From assembly GCA_026874595.1 (NCBI GenBank), contig CM049308.1, positions 48,989,327-49,053,326 on the forward strand: 64,000 nt of DNA. Reading direction: 5' to 3'. Of the stretch, positions 1-9,989 are shown piece after piece. The first letter of the stretch is position 1. The number at the start of each line of letters is the position of its first letter. This DNA comes from Sipunculus nudus (lineage: Eukaryota; Annelida; Sipuncula; Golfingiida; Sipunculidae). The notes below the pieces were generated by a model. It was not told the origin of the DNA and made no database searches. It saw nothing but the letters and a program-made list of their open reading frames with translations. Made by a program: the position numbers and the translations under genes.

Positions 1-679
1 AGATGCAGTCACCTGTTAACAGGGCACAAATCTTAACAGCTGGACATGGAATCTTCTCACTTTACATCCAGAGAGGTACATGAAAAATCTCTATGGAAAC
101 CTGACATTAGGTCTCTGTTACCCATATTCTCTGAGCTATATTCTATAATTAAAATTTTGATACCAAATCAGGGCACAAATCATAAACATTGGACCTGGAA
201 TCTTCTAACCTAAAATCCAGGAAGGTCTATGAAAATCTCCTTGGAAACGTGATTTAGGTCTTTGTTACCTATATTTTCTGAGCAGTGGGGCTTATAAATA
301 TAAGCACCCCTCAGAATAATTGAAAATTTGATACCAATGTAGGGCACAAATAACCTTTGAGCCCAGAATCTTCTAACTTGACATCCTCAAAAGTTCTCCC
401 CAGAAACCTGAAATTGGGTCACAGTGAACTATATTCTAAGAGTTTTGGGGTATGTTTGAGCACCCTAGAAATAATGCAAAATAGACACAAATTGCCAGAT
501 TCCTCATGAAAGGCTGGTTGGTTTGTCATCAGATTTGTTGTGCTTATGGGTCTTGATGAACTTAAGCTAATATGCATGAACAATGATGCCACCTACATTA
601 CCTTAATTAGTTGTCTGTGCAAGGACATATTATCGACATGTCAGTTGGCTGAGTGCCATGACCCTTGGGTCACTTGTTG
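1..679 (+). mobile_element. 3' part of a family A interspersed element, with degenerate ~150-170 bp tandem units
   Basis: Three diverged units begin with GGGCACAAAT at 22, 171 and 342, giving periods of 149 and 171 bp. They are followed by a terminal segment with a perfect short palindrome, TGACCCTTGGGTCA (659-672), and then CTTGTT. The same kind of ending closes the copies at 2406, 19728, 28056 and 29772, so I read 1-679 as the 3' portion of an element cut by the window edge. No coding sequence is visible. Related units occur near 62045. Confidence 0.6.
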
Positions 680-769
680 TTTCCTTTCTCAGAGCCATAA
701 GTGACAGTGCTTGTCAGCTAAGCATACGGTAACTTGTTATCTATAACTTCTACTTTCATTTGTTTTTAG

Positions 770-864
770 GGCAAATTGTCTTCAACCGAACACGAGAGAG
801 ATTTATCAGTGGAACGTTTCAAGAAACAAGAAGAAGAAATGCAGACCCTCAGGTTATATTACAG
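770..864 (+). CDS. Internal coding exon of a coiled-coil protein
   Basis: The 95-nt exon lies between a polypyrimidine-rich acceptor (TTTGTTTTTAG, ending at 769) and a GTATTT donor at 865. It encodes 31 residues plus two bases of a split codon, starting GKLSSTEHERDL and containing the charged run RFKKQEEEMQTLR, typical of a long alpha-helical coiled coil. The two leftover bases (AG) join the first base of the exon at 9677 to give Ser, so the frame runs on without adjustment. A second possible donor (CTCAG followed by GTTATA) ends the exon at 852. It keeps the same phase and would drop four residues. Upstream exons lie outside the window. I do not recognise the protein family. Confidence 0.75.
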
Positions 865-889
865 GTATTTAAGAACTTCCAGGTCTATA

Positions 890-1057
890 CCCTTTTATTG
901 TATTAAAGGTAGGTACAGAACCAAAAATTATTAGCATAGCTAACTGTAAGTCATCTAAGCAATGGTTCTTTGTCCCTTTTATTGTATTAAAGGTAGGTAC
1001 AGAACCAAAAATTATTAGCATAGCTAACTGTAAGTCATCTAAGCAAAGGTTCTTTGT
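890..1057 (+). repeat. 84-bp perfect tandem duplication
   Basis: Two adjacent 84-bp copies (890-973 and 974-1057) are nearly identical. They begin about 25 bp downstream of the exon donor. The near-identity indicates a recent duplication. The unit includes the first bases of the family A element that follows. Confidence 0.9.
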
Positions 1058-2406
1058 CCATCAACAGGGCACATCCATTAACAGAGATTGTTTTGAAACT
1101 ATTGGATCTACGTATCCAAAATCTGACATACAGTTAGATGTTCCTAAGTTCTCCTACCAAAGTCAAAATTGAGTCACTGTGACTTTGTTCATAAGAGGAA
1201 TAAAGGAAAAACCTCTCATGTTCCATTAGAACCCTACTGTTACACTTCAAAACTGCCTGATATGAAAACCACTGATTTTGTTTTGTTAATATTTTGCATA
1301 ACTTTGCCTCTTTCCTCTATATGGTTCCTATATACATTCCAGAAATTAGGTCTATATTGCTTACTGTGTAGGAGTTATGGGCCCGTACATATTGTATATT
1401 GTCAAAACTTCAGGAAAGATATTTACCCACTTTACATGGTGACTGTTTAAAGCTTGAGAGCCTTTTTCAAGCATGTAACTTTTTTTAATGAAGATTTAAC
1501 TGTATGCCAGAAATTAAAGTTATTAGCATGAATGTAAAATCAATATCATACATTTTGCCCAACTTATTCCATGGCACATTTTTTCCCTGCAAACACAGTT
1601 TATTTAATTTTCACAGCATATACACATAGAGATTTAACTTTTGAAATCTCAGATTTCAAAGGTATTGGTAAAAAAGAGTGGCTTTTATTCAAATTTTTAG
1701 ACACCATGTCAATTATTGTTTACTTTAAGCCAGCCAAGTACAGTGGTGTGCAGTGAGTGATGCAGCCCTCATCTAGTTTGTTGTGTAACTTGTTTCATGC
1801 CAGGTAGCTCTCAATTTGGCTAGGCTTTTCAAACTTTTCTTATTAGATATAATGTTAGTGCCAAGGATTTGTCCTTGTTGTCTGTTAGTTACTGTGTTAT
1901 TAATAAGGATCTTCCTCTCATACCTGTATCAGTCATGCAGTTTAGATAATTAATTCCCCCCATCCCACTTGTTGTGGCTATAGAGTATAAATCCCTTAAA
2001 TGCATATGAAAAGTTTTATAAAAAAAAAAAACCTTGTTGAGATTCAAGTCAGTAAATATGTTTATTATGTGAATATTTTACCATGTTATATTATGCAGAT
2101 TAGACAGTATTTTAACAGGTTTTGGGTTTTCTGATGTACAGAGACAAAAATGCTCTTCTGTGGCATAAAAATCATTGTAGGAGCACAGGCAACAACTCTT
2201 GTATTTGGAGCCAAGAAAAAAGAAACTGATCATACATGACAGACTTATTAGTTACATATCCAAATGGCTGTGGCATTAGAATTTACATTTTCAAGTGCAC
2301 CAATATAACAAAAACTGTAACTCTTTTTTTTTGTGTGCCAGAAATTAATATTTTTCTGTCATAGGCAAATTCAGCTGGGTGCTGTGACCCATGGACCCTT
2401 GATTTT
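1021..2406 (+). mobile_element. Family A interspersed element, full-length-like copy
   Basis: The left end is a degraded version of the family A terminal hairpin (AGCTAACTGTAAGTCATCTAAGC). The body shares long stretches with the copies at 25411, 28517 and 12571: a GGGCACA start, a 'missing-first' block around GTTAGATGTYCCTAAGTTCTCCTACC, and a block ending in GTTATGGGCCC. The right end is TTCAGCTGGGTGCTGTGACC, then CATGGACCCTTG at about 2390. No transposase is encoded. The open frames at 1169-1450 and 1571-1756 are chance readings of repeat sequence. Confidence 0.7.
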
Positions 2407-2814
2407 ATCTTTCCATACTCCCGATCCATGTCTTTCCCATAGGCAGTTTAAATAGAGCAATCAGCTCTTTTCAGTGATATTCTCTCTGTATCAGATTGTA
2501 AATACAGATGCAGCACTCCTCTTAAAATTGTGCATGATCTGAGAGACAATTAGACTTAATTAAGGCCAGTAAAAAAGCTCTTATGAGGTGTGTGTAAATA
2601 TAACAACATACTAGCAAAAATTTGCTTGTACTTATGTATGACCCTTGATTGGTCTGTAGGCCAAGGTATGTAGTGACAAGTATGTTGGGACACAAAAGTG
2701 TAATGTGCAGGCTCAATAAAGTGCATTAAAGATAGTGTGTAACCAGCCTTGGTCATATCATACACTGATATATGACAGGGTGGTATTTTTATGAAATTGT
2801 TGTTGACACAACAA

Positions 2815-3200
2815 ACTCATCGCCCTCACAAATGGGGGCCATTTGCCGCCTTTGTGCAAATTTCCCAGCGGGTGTGGTGTCGAGTTTCCACTCTGCAATA
2901 ATCGACCAGTCACAATGAACAAAATATTCATTTTGCAGGTATGGCTTGATTAAACATGACCAAGGAGAAGTTGAGCCATTACTCTATAAATGAGCTGCTG
3001 CCCTAGCCCTGCTACCACTTACTTAAAACACTCATTTTTTCTCCCTCCCTGATGCCCCAAACCGGAAACTGCCGCCAAGCTCCAATCAATAGGTAAATGA
3101 TTCTGTCTGCCCAGTGATGATGGGCGTGTTTGCAGACTCTGCTTGGAGAGTGGATGAAGCTTGCTCGCCATAGTGCTCTGCAGGGAGCTTGATCCTAGTT
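2815..3200. other. Unique, GC-richer intronic island (possible cis-regulatory element)
   Basis: This stretch is less AT-rich than its surroundings, has no internal repeats and matches no other part of the window. It contains motif-like words such as CCAATCAATAGG and TTGTGCAAAT. No open frame looks coding. A conserved intronic element is one reading, old decayed sequence another. Confidence 0.2.
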
Positions 3201-4254
3201 GTCTAAATGTACTGTGCAGGATTATGGTTCACAAACTGATATCAGTGTTGATTCTTTAAGATGATCTGCAGGAGTTTTATCATTTATTTATTTACCACTT
3301 AATCCCCTCATCACTGCTGTCTGTGACCGCCGGCCATTTGACATGACCAAGGACTCATTAATTTATAAATTAATAAATTTTTATTTATAAGTTCTGAGTT
3401 TTGTTCTTTAAGATGGTGACCTTCCATTGCGGTAAATGTAAAAACAAAACCACTTTTTAGGTGGTCTTTTCATGCAATACATATTCCTGCTTACTCAAAA
3501 CAACATGTGATTTATAATCATAATAATATTTATGTTTCCATATGCATATGATTATCAGGAATTAATGCATTGAGAAAACAGTTTCTGGGTTATTTATAAT
3601 CAGAACATATCATTTCAAGCTGAATTTTTGTTTCCCATCAAGAAATATTTTTGAAAATAGGTGCATCACTGGAAATTATTTTTAGTTTTAACCCTCACTT
3701 CTCATCTTTTCTGTCTCATTTATATGATGATAGTGCTAACTCTTCAAGGAAATGTACCAGTATATGTCAGTGTATCATTGTATATCAATGTACAGATGGA
3801 ACCCTGGACAGCAACAAGGAACCTGTCTTACCATGGCACCTCAGCATTACTAGTTTCTAGTTGCACAGCACAGTCATAATAAGATCAATTGTCTTTAAGT
3901 CAGATGTTGCTAACTTTTCTCAGTAAATTTATTTACCTATAGACATGGGATGTTGTAATTTGTTTTAATTTTACTTGAAATATTTATAAAATAATTATTT
4001 TTTTTCAATCAGGTTGTTTATTCAGTTAAATTTATTCAGTTCTGCTGTTGTGATTTGTTTATACCTGTCATTTGGAAAATGATAAAGTTCAGAAGGGATA
4101 GCCTAATATGTCTGCTGATGCTGCTTGGTTCAGTAGAGTTGAAAGCTTACTGTTTTTGTTATTTTGTGATGGTGGTGATGAGTGGTGATGGTAATGTTAT
4201 TCTACGAGGGTTACAACTATTAATTGAATTTATGATGCAGTGAATTCTGATATC

Positions 4255-4860
4255 ATGCTTAGATAGTAGACACTGTTGAACATCAATAAATGAATCTCCC
4301 TCCTGCTTTAGAAATACTGAACACAGAGATGGCCATGCTGTATACCCATCATGGGAAATTAGTCCAAAACAATCATGCAGCGGACAGCTCTCTGCCCAAT
4401 AACCCTCTCTGTCATAATCAGGTTTAGGGTCAAATTTGCCTCTTGCCTGATTCAAAGTCCACGAGAATCTCTATGGCAAACATGATGATCAAACGACTAC
4501 GGGCGTTCTGCTTGTTTGTAGAGAAGGAGACAGCTCTCTTTATTAAAGCAGTTATGAGGGGCGACCTATCTGTGCTATGAGCATCATTGTCAAGTCTTGT
4601 TTGCCGTTCAGATTAGAACAGGCGAAAGTCCGGGAATCAAAGATGCCCATGCCGCTGGCAAATTTTCTCACTTTACATCCTACTAGGCTGGCAAAGTACA
4701 AAACAGGCCCAATAATACCAGGCTTTCTGTTCACAAGGGGCAGGCATTTAACATCACTCATAATTAGTTGTCTTAATCTGATCTTTAGAATTTCTAGCGT
4801 CACTTTGTATGAAGCAGACTTAAGTGTTGGACAAAAAGCCAGATTTAACTAAGATAATTT
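4255..4860. other. Unique intronic island, open on both strands
   Basis: About 600 bp of non-repetitive sequence with higher GC than its surroundings. Frames of 98 and 83 codons on the minus strand (4159-4455, 4552-4803) and 91 codons on the plus strand (4577-4852) are open. None shows a recognisable domain or good flanking splice sites that would join the host frame. It could be a conserved intronic element or a decayed gene fragment. Confidence 0.25.
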
Positions 4861-5422
4861 AGGAGACCTTTCAGTCCCAAGGCATACTTTATTATGAAAC
4901 AACTGAGTCTGTGCATTAAATGACAGCAATCTTGCAGGTTTTCCTTGGTTCTTATGTAGAATAACATTTCTGCAATTACAGAAGATCAATTATAAAATTT
5001 GTTAAACAATTGTAAAAATATTTATATCTAATTGTATGGTAGCATGTCAGTATGGTTTGATAAGTAAATTGGTAAATTGACAATAGTTACTTTATCCACA
5101 CTTTGAAAATAATGTTTAAGTGTGATATGATAATTAGGGATCATCTTAGATGGACACTGTTCAGATAGACTCCATTGTATCAACTGGATGCTGTTCATTT
5201 GGAAGCTATGAAAATGGATCAAATAGATGCCATCTTATGCATCATAGCCAAATTATGTTTCATTTTATATTTTGTTTTTGTGTGTATATTGTGCGAATGA
5301 AAACAAACACTGATAAGATAGACACCTTCATGTTATAGATGCTTTGGAATATATGCTTTTCAGTTAAACTATGTATTTCCAGGTAGATGCTATTGCTAAG
5401 ATAAAAAATGTTCCCCAAAGCA

Positions 5423-5553
5423 TCTCTCTCTCTCTTTCTTTTTCTCTTTCTCTCATTGTATAGAGAAATGGAACATGAAAACAGAGAAAAGTTGGATCAA
5501 TCGAACCCATGACCTTCTGGTGGCCGATGACTGGAGAGAGAGAGAGAGAGAGA
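5423..5553 (-). repeat. tRNA-like (SINE-type) remnant between inverted CT and GA tracts
   Basis: A (CT)-rich tract at 5423-5455 and a (GA)n tract at 5533-5553 are complementary and could pair. Between them, on the minus strand, lies ATGGGTTCGATTGATCC, close to the RNA polymerase III B-box (GGTTCGANNCC). It is preceded by CATCGGCCACCAGAAGG, as in tRNA-derived SINE heads. No A-box is clear; the GA tract lies where it would be expected. Probably a SINE fragment. Confidence 0.35.
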
Positions 5554-5633
5554 AATGTTTTGGAAATGGACTCGGGATGTTGTTCAGATATGCACTCTGT
5601 TATCAGATAGACACTGTGTGTGTGTATTGAATA

Positions 5634-5720
5634 CAGTGGAGCGCCATTCATCCGAACATCTCGGGGGACATGGTTTTTATTTGGATAAACAAAAGTTCGG
5701 ATGAAAGGTCATCTGTAAAA
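5634..5720. mobile_element. Solo terminus of a pogo/Tigger-like DNA transposon
   Basis: After a TA dinucleotide the sequence starts CAGTGGAGCGCCATTC, then ATCCGAACATCTCGGGGGAC, and returns with GTTCGGATGAAAGG. Terminal repeats of pogo/Tigger elements (Tc1/mariner superfamily, TA target) typically read CAGT(A/G)GA..., followed by ATCCGAA. I found no second terminus or transposase, so this is a fragment or a very short MITE. Sequence to about 6160 shows only a few short inverted AGGTGTGA words. Confidence 0.45.
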
Positions 5721-6159
5721 TAAAATCATTTCATCAATGTTGTCATCCTGGTATTACTACTAAATAGTGGTACGGTGTCACAGACTTCGGTTAACTTTCA
5801 TAGTTATAAAAAACAGGACCAGAATGGAATAATATGTGATAAATACCTTTGTACTTACACAGAATGAATTTGCTAAATTGTGAATGAACTTGCGTGTCAT
5901 GGTATAGCTTATATGGAAGATAGATTTGCCTTCACTGTTAAACTGGTACAAGTTCGAGCTTATCAGAGTCCGACATTATCAGCTCAAAATCTACTCGCTC
6001 TCATGGCCGGATGGTTTGCAGGTGTGAACAACTCAACATTGCAGGACATAAGGTTAATTAGGGAATTTGGCCGGTGGTTGTTTTCACACCTACTGCTCAA
6101 ATGAGTACAAGCCCCAGCGAAGGGTTTGCTGCGTGTGTACAACTTGGGTAATTAGGTGT

Positions 6160-7160
6160 TGTCACACCTGCAGAAACGAACGGGAGATGTATTCATAATT
6201 ACAATTGCTTTCCTCAGTCTCTTTTCTCTTAGTTTGTGTGGCTTCTCTCATACAGTATTCCCTTCTTTTAAAGGCACTTGGTCCTTTGCAGTCTTGTTAT
6301 AATGTCCTATGGTGTGCCATTTCTGGTTCATTATCATTTGCTTGTCAAGTTTAGTATATTCCTCACCGCGTGGTTTCAATAAATTGTGGTGAGACAGGTA
6401 AGAGTACCGGTATTCTGATTCTTTGATTCAAAAACCTCTGCACCGGAGATGTCCCCAAATACTGACTCGGAGTATTTCTAATTTCAGGTTAAGCAAGTAA
6501 AGGGTCTGATCCAGTTTCTTTTCACTTTTTCAGCATTATTTTTGCAACTTTCACTGCCGCTTGGACTTTTCCATTTGCCTGAGTGTAATGCGAACTAGTA
6601 GTAAAGTGTACAAAGTCCTATTCAACAGAGAACTTGTAGAAATCATCGTACACATACTGTGGCCCATTGTCACTTATTGCAGTCTCTGGTATACCATATT
6701 GCGCAAACTAAACTTCGAGTTTGTGAATGCCTGCCGCAGATGTTGTGGAACTCATTTTGTCAACCTCAAAGAATCTGGAGTGATAGTCCACTAATACCTG
6801 AAATGTCCTCTAGTCCCAATCAATAAAGTCTACTGCTACCTTTTCAAACTGACAGTCTCTTTCTGCTGAGCTGTTTCATTAATGTTCTACATGATTCAGT
6901 TCTTCACTGTTTATATGATCTTGGCTGACATGCCAGGCCAAAACATACACTTGTGTGCTCGTCAAAGCATGGATTTCTGTCCTAAATGAGACCTGTGGAG
7001 AAGTTCCATAACCTGAGGTCTCATTTGCTTTGGGATGATCACTATTTCCCTGCAGAAAATGATTCCATCATGTACCGTGAACTCATCTCTGTATGAGATA
7101 TTGGGCTCAACCACAGAAGGTAGGTCAACTTTAGCATCTGGCCATCCTTGCATGATGACC
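6160..7160 (-). pseudogene. Ty3/gypsy integrase remnant
   Basis: The minus strand shows the zinc-binding N-terminal region (PKQMRPQVMELLHRSHLG, near 6990-7030). It is followed by the catalytic core: first Asp in AVDFIDW, second in AISDNGPQY. The third acidic position reads ANGKVQAAVK, where this family normally has Glu, so the D,D-35-E triad has lost its Glu. The C-terminal region continues to about 6160. At least four in-frame stops interrupt it. An integrase inserts element cDNA into host DNA; this copy cannot act. Confidence 0.75.
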
Positions 7161-7279
7161 TTCTTTAATTCCTGTAACGTTTCATCTGCTCTGGTCAGTT
7201 TGTTTATTTTATTTCAATCGTCTCTCAGAGATTGGTAGCAACCTGACTGCATCAACAGCATAACGATTAACCTGCTGTT

Positions 7280-7890
7280 GTCGGTTTCTTTATTTCTTCC
7301 TTGGATCATCTGTCAGAGATTGGTAACAACTTGACTGCATCAATGGCATAACAATCAAATTCCTCAGCTGTATTATCCAAATATGCTCTGAACAATATGT
7401 CACTAATGAACATTTCTTGGCCTTATACTTTAGTTCAGTGTCATACTGCAATAACCTTATCATCATATTCTGGAGACAACAAGTGGCTTTGTACAGAGGT
7501 TTTCTTACAATAGCCTCCAGATGCTTATGATCCATTAGAACTGTAACTTCTGACTAAAGGTATATAAATGAAATCTCTCTATAGCAAAACAGATCACGAG
7601 ACATTCTTTTTCGATTTGGGCATACCTTTATTCTGTTAAAGTCAGAGTCATTGATGCATAAAACAATGGTTTCTGTTCCTGTAAAAGAGAGCCTCCCAGA
7701 CCCTTTTCTGATGCATCGCACTCAACTGTTAAACTGTTGGTTTCTTCAAAGTATGACAATATTGGAGCCTCAGGAACAAGCTTCTTTACATTTGCCAAAG
7801 CCTTATCTTGATCTTTGGACCACTGCCAGTCACATCCTGTTTTTGACAGTTTCCGAAGAGGCTCAAATGCTGTGGATAGGTTGGGAAGAA
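7280..7890 (-). pseudogene. Ty3/gypsy RNase H and connection domain remnant
   Basis: Frames on the minus strand read TVECDASEKGLGGSLLQEQ, YAQIEKECLVICFA and then MDHKHLEAIVRKPL with LLQYDTELKYKAKK. These are the standard successive RNase H motifs of Ty3/gypsy polyproteins (ECDAS, YAQIEKE, TDHKPLEAI, RLQ.YD..I.Y). Stops and at least one frameshift break it (one stop near 7636). The domain degrades RNA in RNA/DNA hybrids during reverse transcription. Confidence 0.75.
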
Positions 7891-8410
7891 TTTGCTCAGT
7901 CAGCTGATGGCACCTTGTAGCTGTTGCACTCCGGCTACAGTGATCAGTTTTGGCATATTGACAATCATTTCAAATTTCCTTGGGTCTGGATTCAGGCCCT
8001 CCTGTGTTAGCACATGACCAACAAATTCCATTTCTGCAGCTCTAAATATGCATTTGTTGAAAGTTTAAGGTGATATCCTTCGCAGCACTTCTTTTTCACA
8101 GGTTTTTATCATGGTCCACTTCATTCACACCATGGATGAGTAAATCATCTGCAATACACTCCACACCTTGCAGGCTCTGAATTGCTTGATGGAGCTTCCT
8201 TTGAAAGATATGTGCCCTTCATCTATGAATACCTCAGCATACTTGGTTGGTATATCTATATGTGTCTTTTTTGCAAAATTTGAAGTTGTCATAATTGACT
8301 GTAATAAGATTCATTTTCAATCACATGAAACAAGATTCTGGTCATTCTTGGGGTTTGTCATGCCCAGTTTAATTTTTCCCAACACATCTTTTGTTGTTTT
8401 GTTATAGCAC
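7890..8410 (-). pseudogene. Ty3/gypsy reverse transcriptase remnant with internal deletion
   Basis: The palm and thumb survive: GVECIADDLLIHG carries the paired catalytic Asp residues (near 8135-8175), followed by VEFVGHVLTQEGL-like sequence (MEFVGHVLTQEG, about 8000-8030) and a KFFPTYP-type stretch. The linker after the protease (about 8230-8400) leads almost directly into the palm, so the finger domain, usually about 150 residues, is missing. Frameshifts are present. Confidence 0.7.
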
Positions 8411-8664
8411 TATAGGCTCACTTTGCATGAAGAAAGTTTTGTCTCTCCAACTAATTTAACTGGAAAAATATTAAAGGTGGCTCCACAGTCAACTTGATAA
8501 TTGTTTGGCTGATCTTTGTACAGCAGTTCTGCATAAATAGGGCCTTCGTGTTTTTGTCTGTCTGTCACTGTGAAAACTGTCTGCATCTCTTGTCCGGACT
8601 TTATCATAGTGTTATCATCACTGACCGTTTCAAATGACATGACTGGTTCATTTTCATTTGTCAC
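8410..8664 (-). pseudogene. Ty3/gypsy aspartic protease remnant
   Basis: An 84-codon open stretch contains QVDCGATFNIFPVKL, the retroviral-type active-site region, with Cys where the D-S/T-G motif normally has Ser or Thr. It lies between the zinc-knuckle region and the reverse transcriptase, as expected. The enzyme would process the element's own polyprotein; with the altered motif and broken neighbours it is presumably inactive. Confidence 0.7.
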
Positions 8665-8689
8665 TGAAAATCTGTCATCCTCACTTTCA

Positions 8690-9230
8690 CTAGAAGAATT
8701 GCAGATATCAACTATTCACTGATCTTCATGATCTGCTCGGGGAACATAGGGCAAAATGATTTTCTCTCCAACATTTATTGCAGGTTTTTTCCCAGGCTGG
8801 GCACTTTTCCCTTTTTCCACAGAAATTGCATGTGACAAGTCATCCAGCCAATCTCTAATGACCCTTCTTTAAGTGTGGCTGTTTGAACTACGACTGTGGG
8901 TTTCTAACTTTGCCACAAGTGGAAACTTTGTTAATTTCCTGTTTGATTCCGTTCTCTATTAACTGGGACAATGTAGTTCCATCTGAGCTACAGATATCGC
9001 TACCCTCATCAAAAGTCAACCATCTTTTCCTGAGGAGATGCTTGCAGTATTCTGAATCCTGAATCCCACACACAATGCTATCCCAAACCAGAGAGTTATT
9101 TGAATATTGAAATGGTGAACCAGTCACTAATAATTCCGGTGGGCTTACTAACTTGAACTGAAGACTCATTTTATATTGGTTTGTCACACAGTTAATAAAC
9201 ACTTATAGGCACCTAATTTCTTCCCATTTC
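8690..9230 (-). pseudogene. Ty3/gypsy gag and nucleocapsid remnant
   Basis: The minus-strand frame 9202-8888 contains VWDSIVCGIQDSEYCKHLL, matching the conserved gag stretch LRDRIVCGIRD...LL of this family. A shifted frame downstream (about 8740-8830) carries two Cys clusters (CNFCGKREKCPAWEKTCNKC), a zinc-knuckle pair. Gag forms the particle and binds RNA; here the reading frame is broken between the two parts. Confidence 0.7.
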
Positions 9231-9676
9231 AAGAAATAGTGGATCCACATTTACTTGCAGTTCATGAAATCATTCCATTGATTCTTCAACAACTGGAATG
9301 TCCAAGATGGCACTGAGCTGACAGACCCTCAAATGGGCAACTAAAGGATATCGTCAGCCCAGCAAAATGAGCAAAGTTCTATAAATGTATTTGACACCTT
9401 TAAACAACCCAGTTTTAAACAGGTTTATACGGCTTCTTACATAATCCATGATGCTGCCACCATGTTAAAAGATGGGCTTGATAAACACAACATGTAAGCC
9501 TGGCACATGAGAACTTTCTGTTTATTACCGTAAAGAATCACAGATGTAAATTGGTAAAGGCTGTGCCCGTAGGTGGCGCCTCATACAGAGTTGTCCACTT
9601 TGTATACTTTAACTTGAACAGAATGACATAATCATGTATCATATCAATGTGACATGGTGTGATTACATTTTTCCAG

Positions 9677-9907
9677 CCTTCACAAGTCCCTGTCACAAGA
9701 AGCCAATCTGAGGGATCAGTTCAACAACACTGTAGAGAGCATGTCTGGTGAGCTTAAACAGAGGGACTCACAGGTGGACCTGGCTCAAAAAGAAAATAAC
9801 CAGCTGCTGGCTCAACTCAAATCAGCTCTCCTGGAGAAAAACCAGCTGCAGGAACAGCTACAGACCTCCCAGCTGGCTCAGCGCGAAGCCTCCAACAACT
9901 GTCAAAA
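9677..9907 (+). CDS. Internal coding exon of the coiled-coil protein
   Basis: The 231-nt exon lies between TTTTTCCAG and a strong GTAAGA donor. It contributes one base to a split Ser, 76 whole codons and two bases of the next split codon. The peptide begins LHKSLSQEANLRDQFNN and contains GELKQRDSQVDLAQKENNQ and LLEKNQLQEQLQTSQLAQRE. It is rich in Gln, Glu, Lys and regularly spaced Leu, so a continuous coiled coil is expected, probably a structural or scaffold protein. Codon use and base composition are clearly GC-richer than the flanking introns. No catalytic motif is seen, and the family is not identified. Confidence 0.85.
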
Positions 9908-9989
9908 GTAAGATTACAGTTCCTATAGGTGGGACATTTGTACAGATTGGGATCAGAAAACCTGTTATACAGAGTTTCCTTTCACCCCT

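Larger units (their letters stand above)
6160..9462 (-). mobile_element. Degenerate Ty3/gypsy LTR retrotransposon, antisense to the host gene
   Basis: Read on the minus strand, the order is gag, zinc knuckles, protease, partial reverse transcriptase, RNase H, integrase, which is the Ty3/gypsy order. Frames are broken by several stops and shifts, and a large piece of the reverse transcriptase is missing. Just outside gag the minus strand reads TGGTGGCAGCATC (9451-9462), which could be a primer-binding site next to an LTR ending in ACA. No matching left LTR was found, so the ends are approximate. The element is dead, and it sits about 210 bp upstream of exon 2. Confidence 0.8.
865..9676 (+). 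other. Intron 1 of the coiled-coil gene
   Basis: The 8.8-kb intron runs from GTATTT to TTTTTCCAG. It is occupied by an 84-bp duplication, a family A element, two stretches of unique sequence, a tRNA-like remnant, a pogo-like terminus and an antisense Ty3/gypsy remnant that ends about 200 bp before the acceptor. A phase-symmetrical exon hidden in the unique stretches cannot be excluded. The region 2407-2815 is AT-rich with nothing I can name. Confidence 0.65.

Noticed and set aside
4552-4852. Overlapping 83- and 91-codon frames as a gene or exon
   Set aside because: Both strands are open in the same interval, and no splice sites fit the host gene phase; described as a unique island.
7651-8407. 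Plus-strand open frames of 79-89 codons
   Set aside because: Antisense shadows of the minus-strand reverse transcriptase and RNase H remnant.
9463-9666. A 204-bp LTR of the gypsy remnant with TG...CA ends
   Set aside because: No second copy lies on the left side, so the borders rest only on terminal dinucleotides and position.
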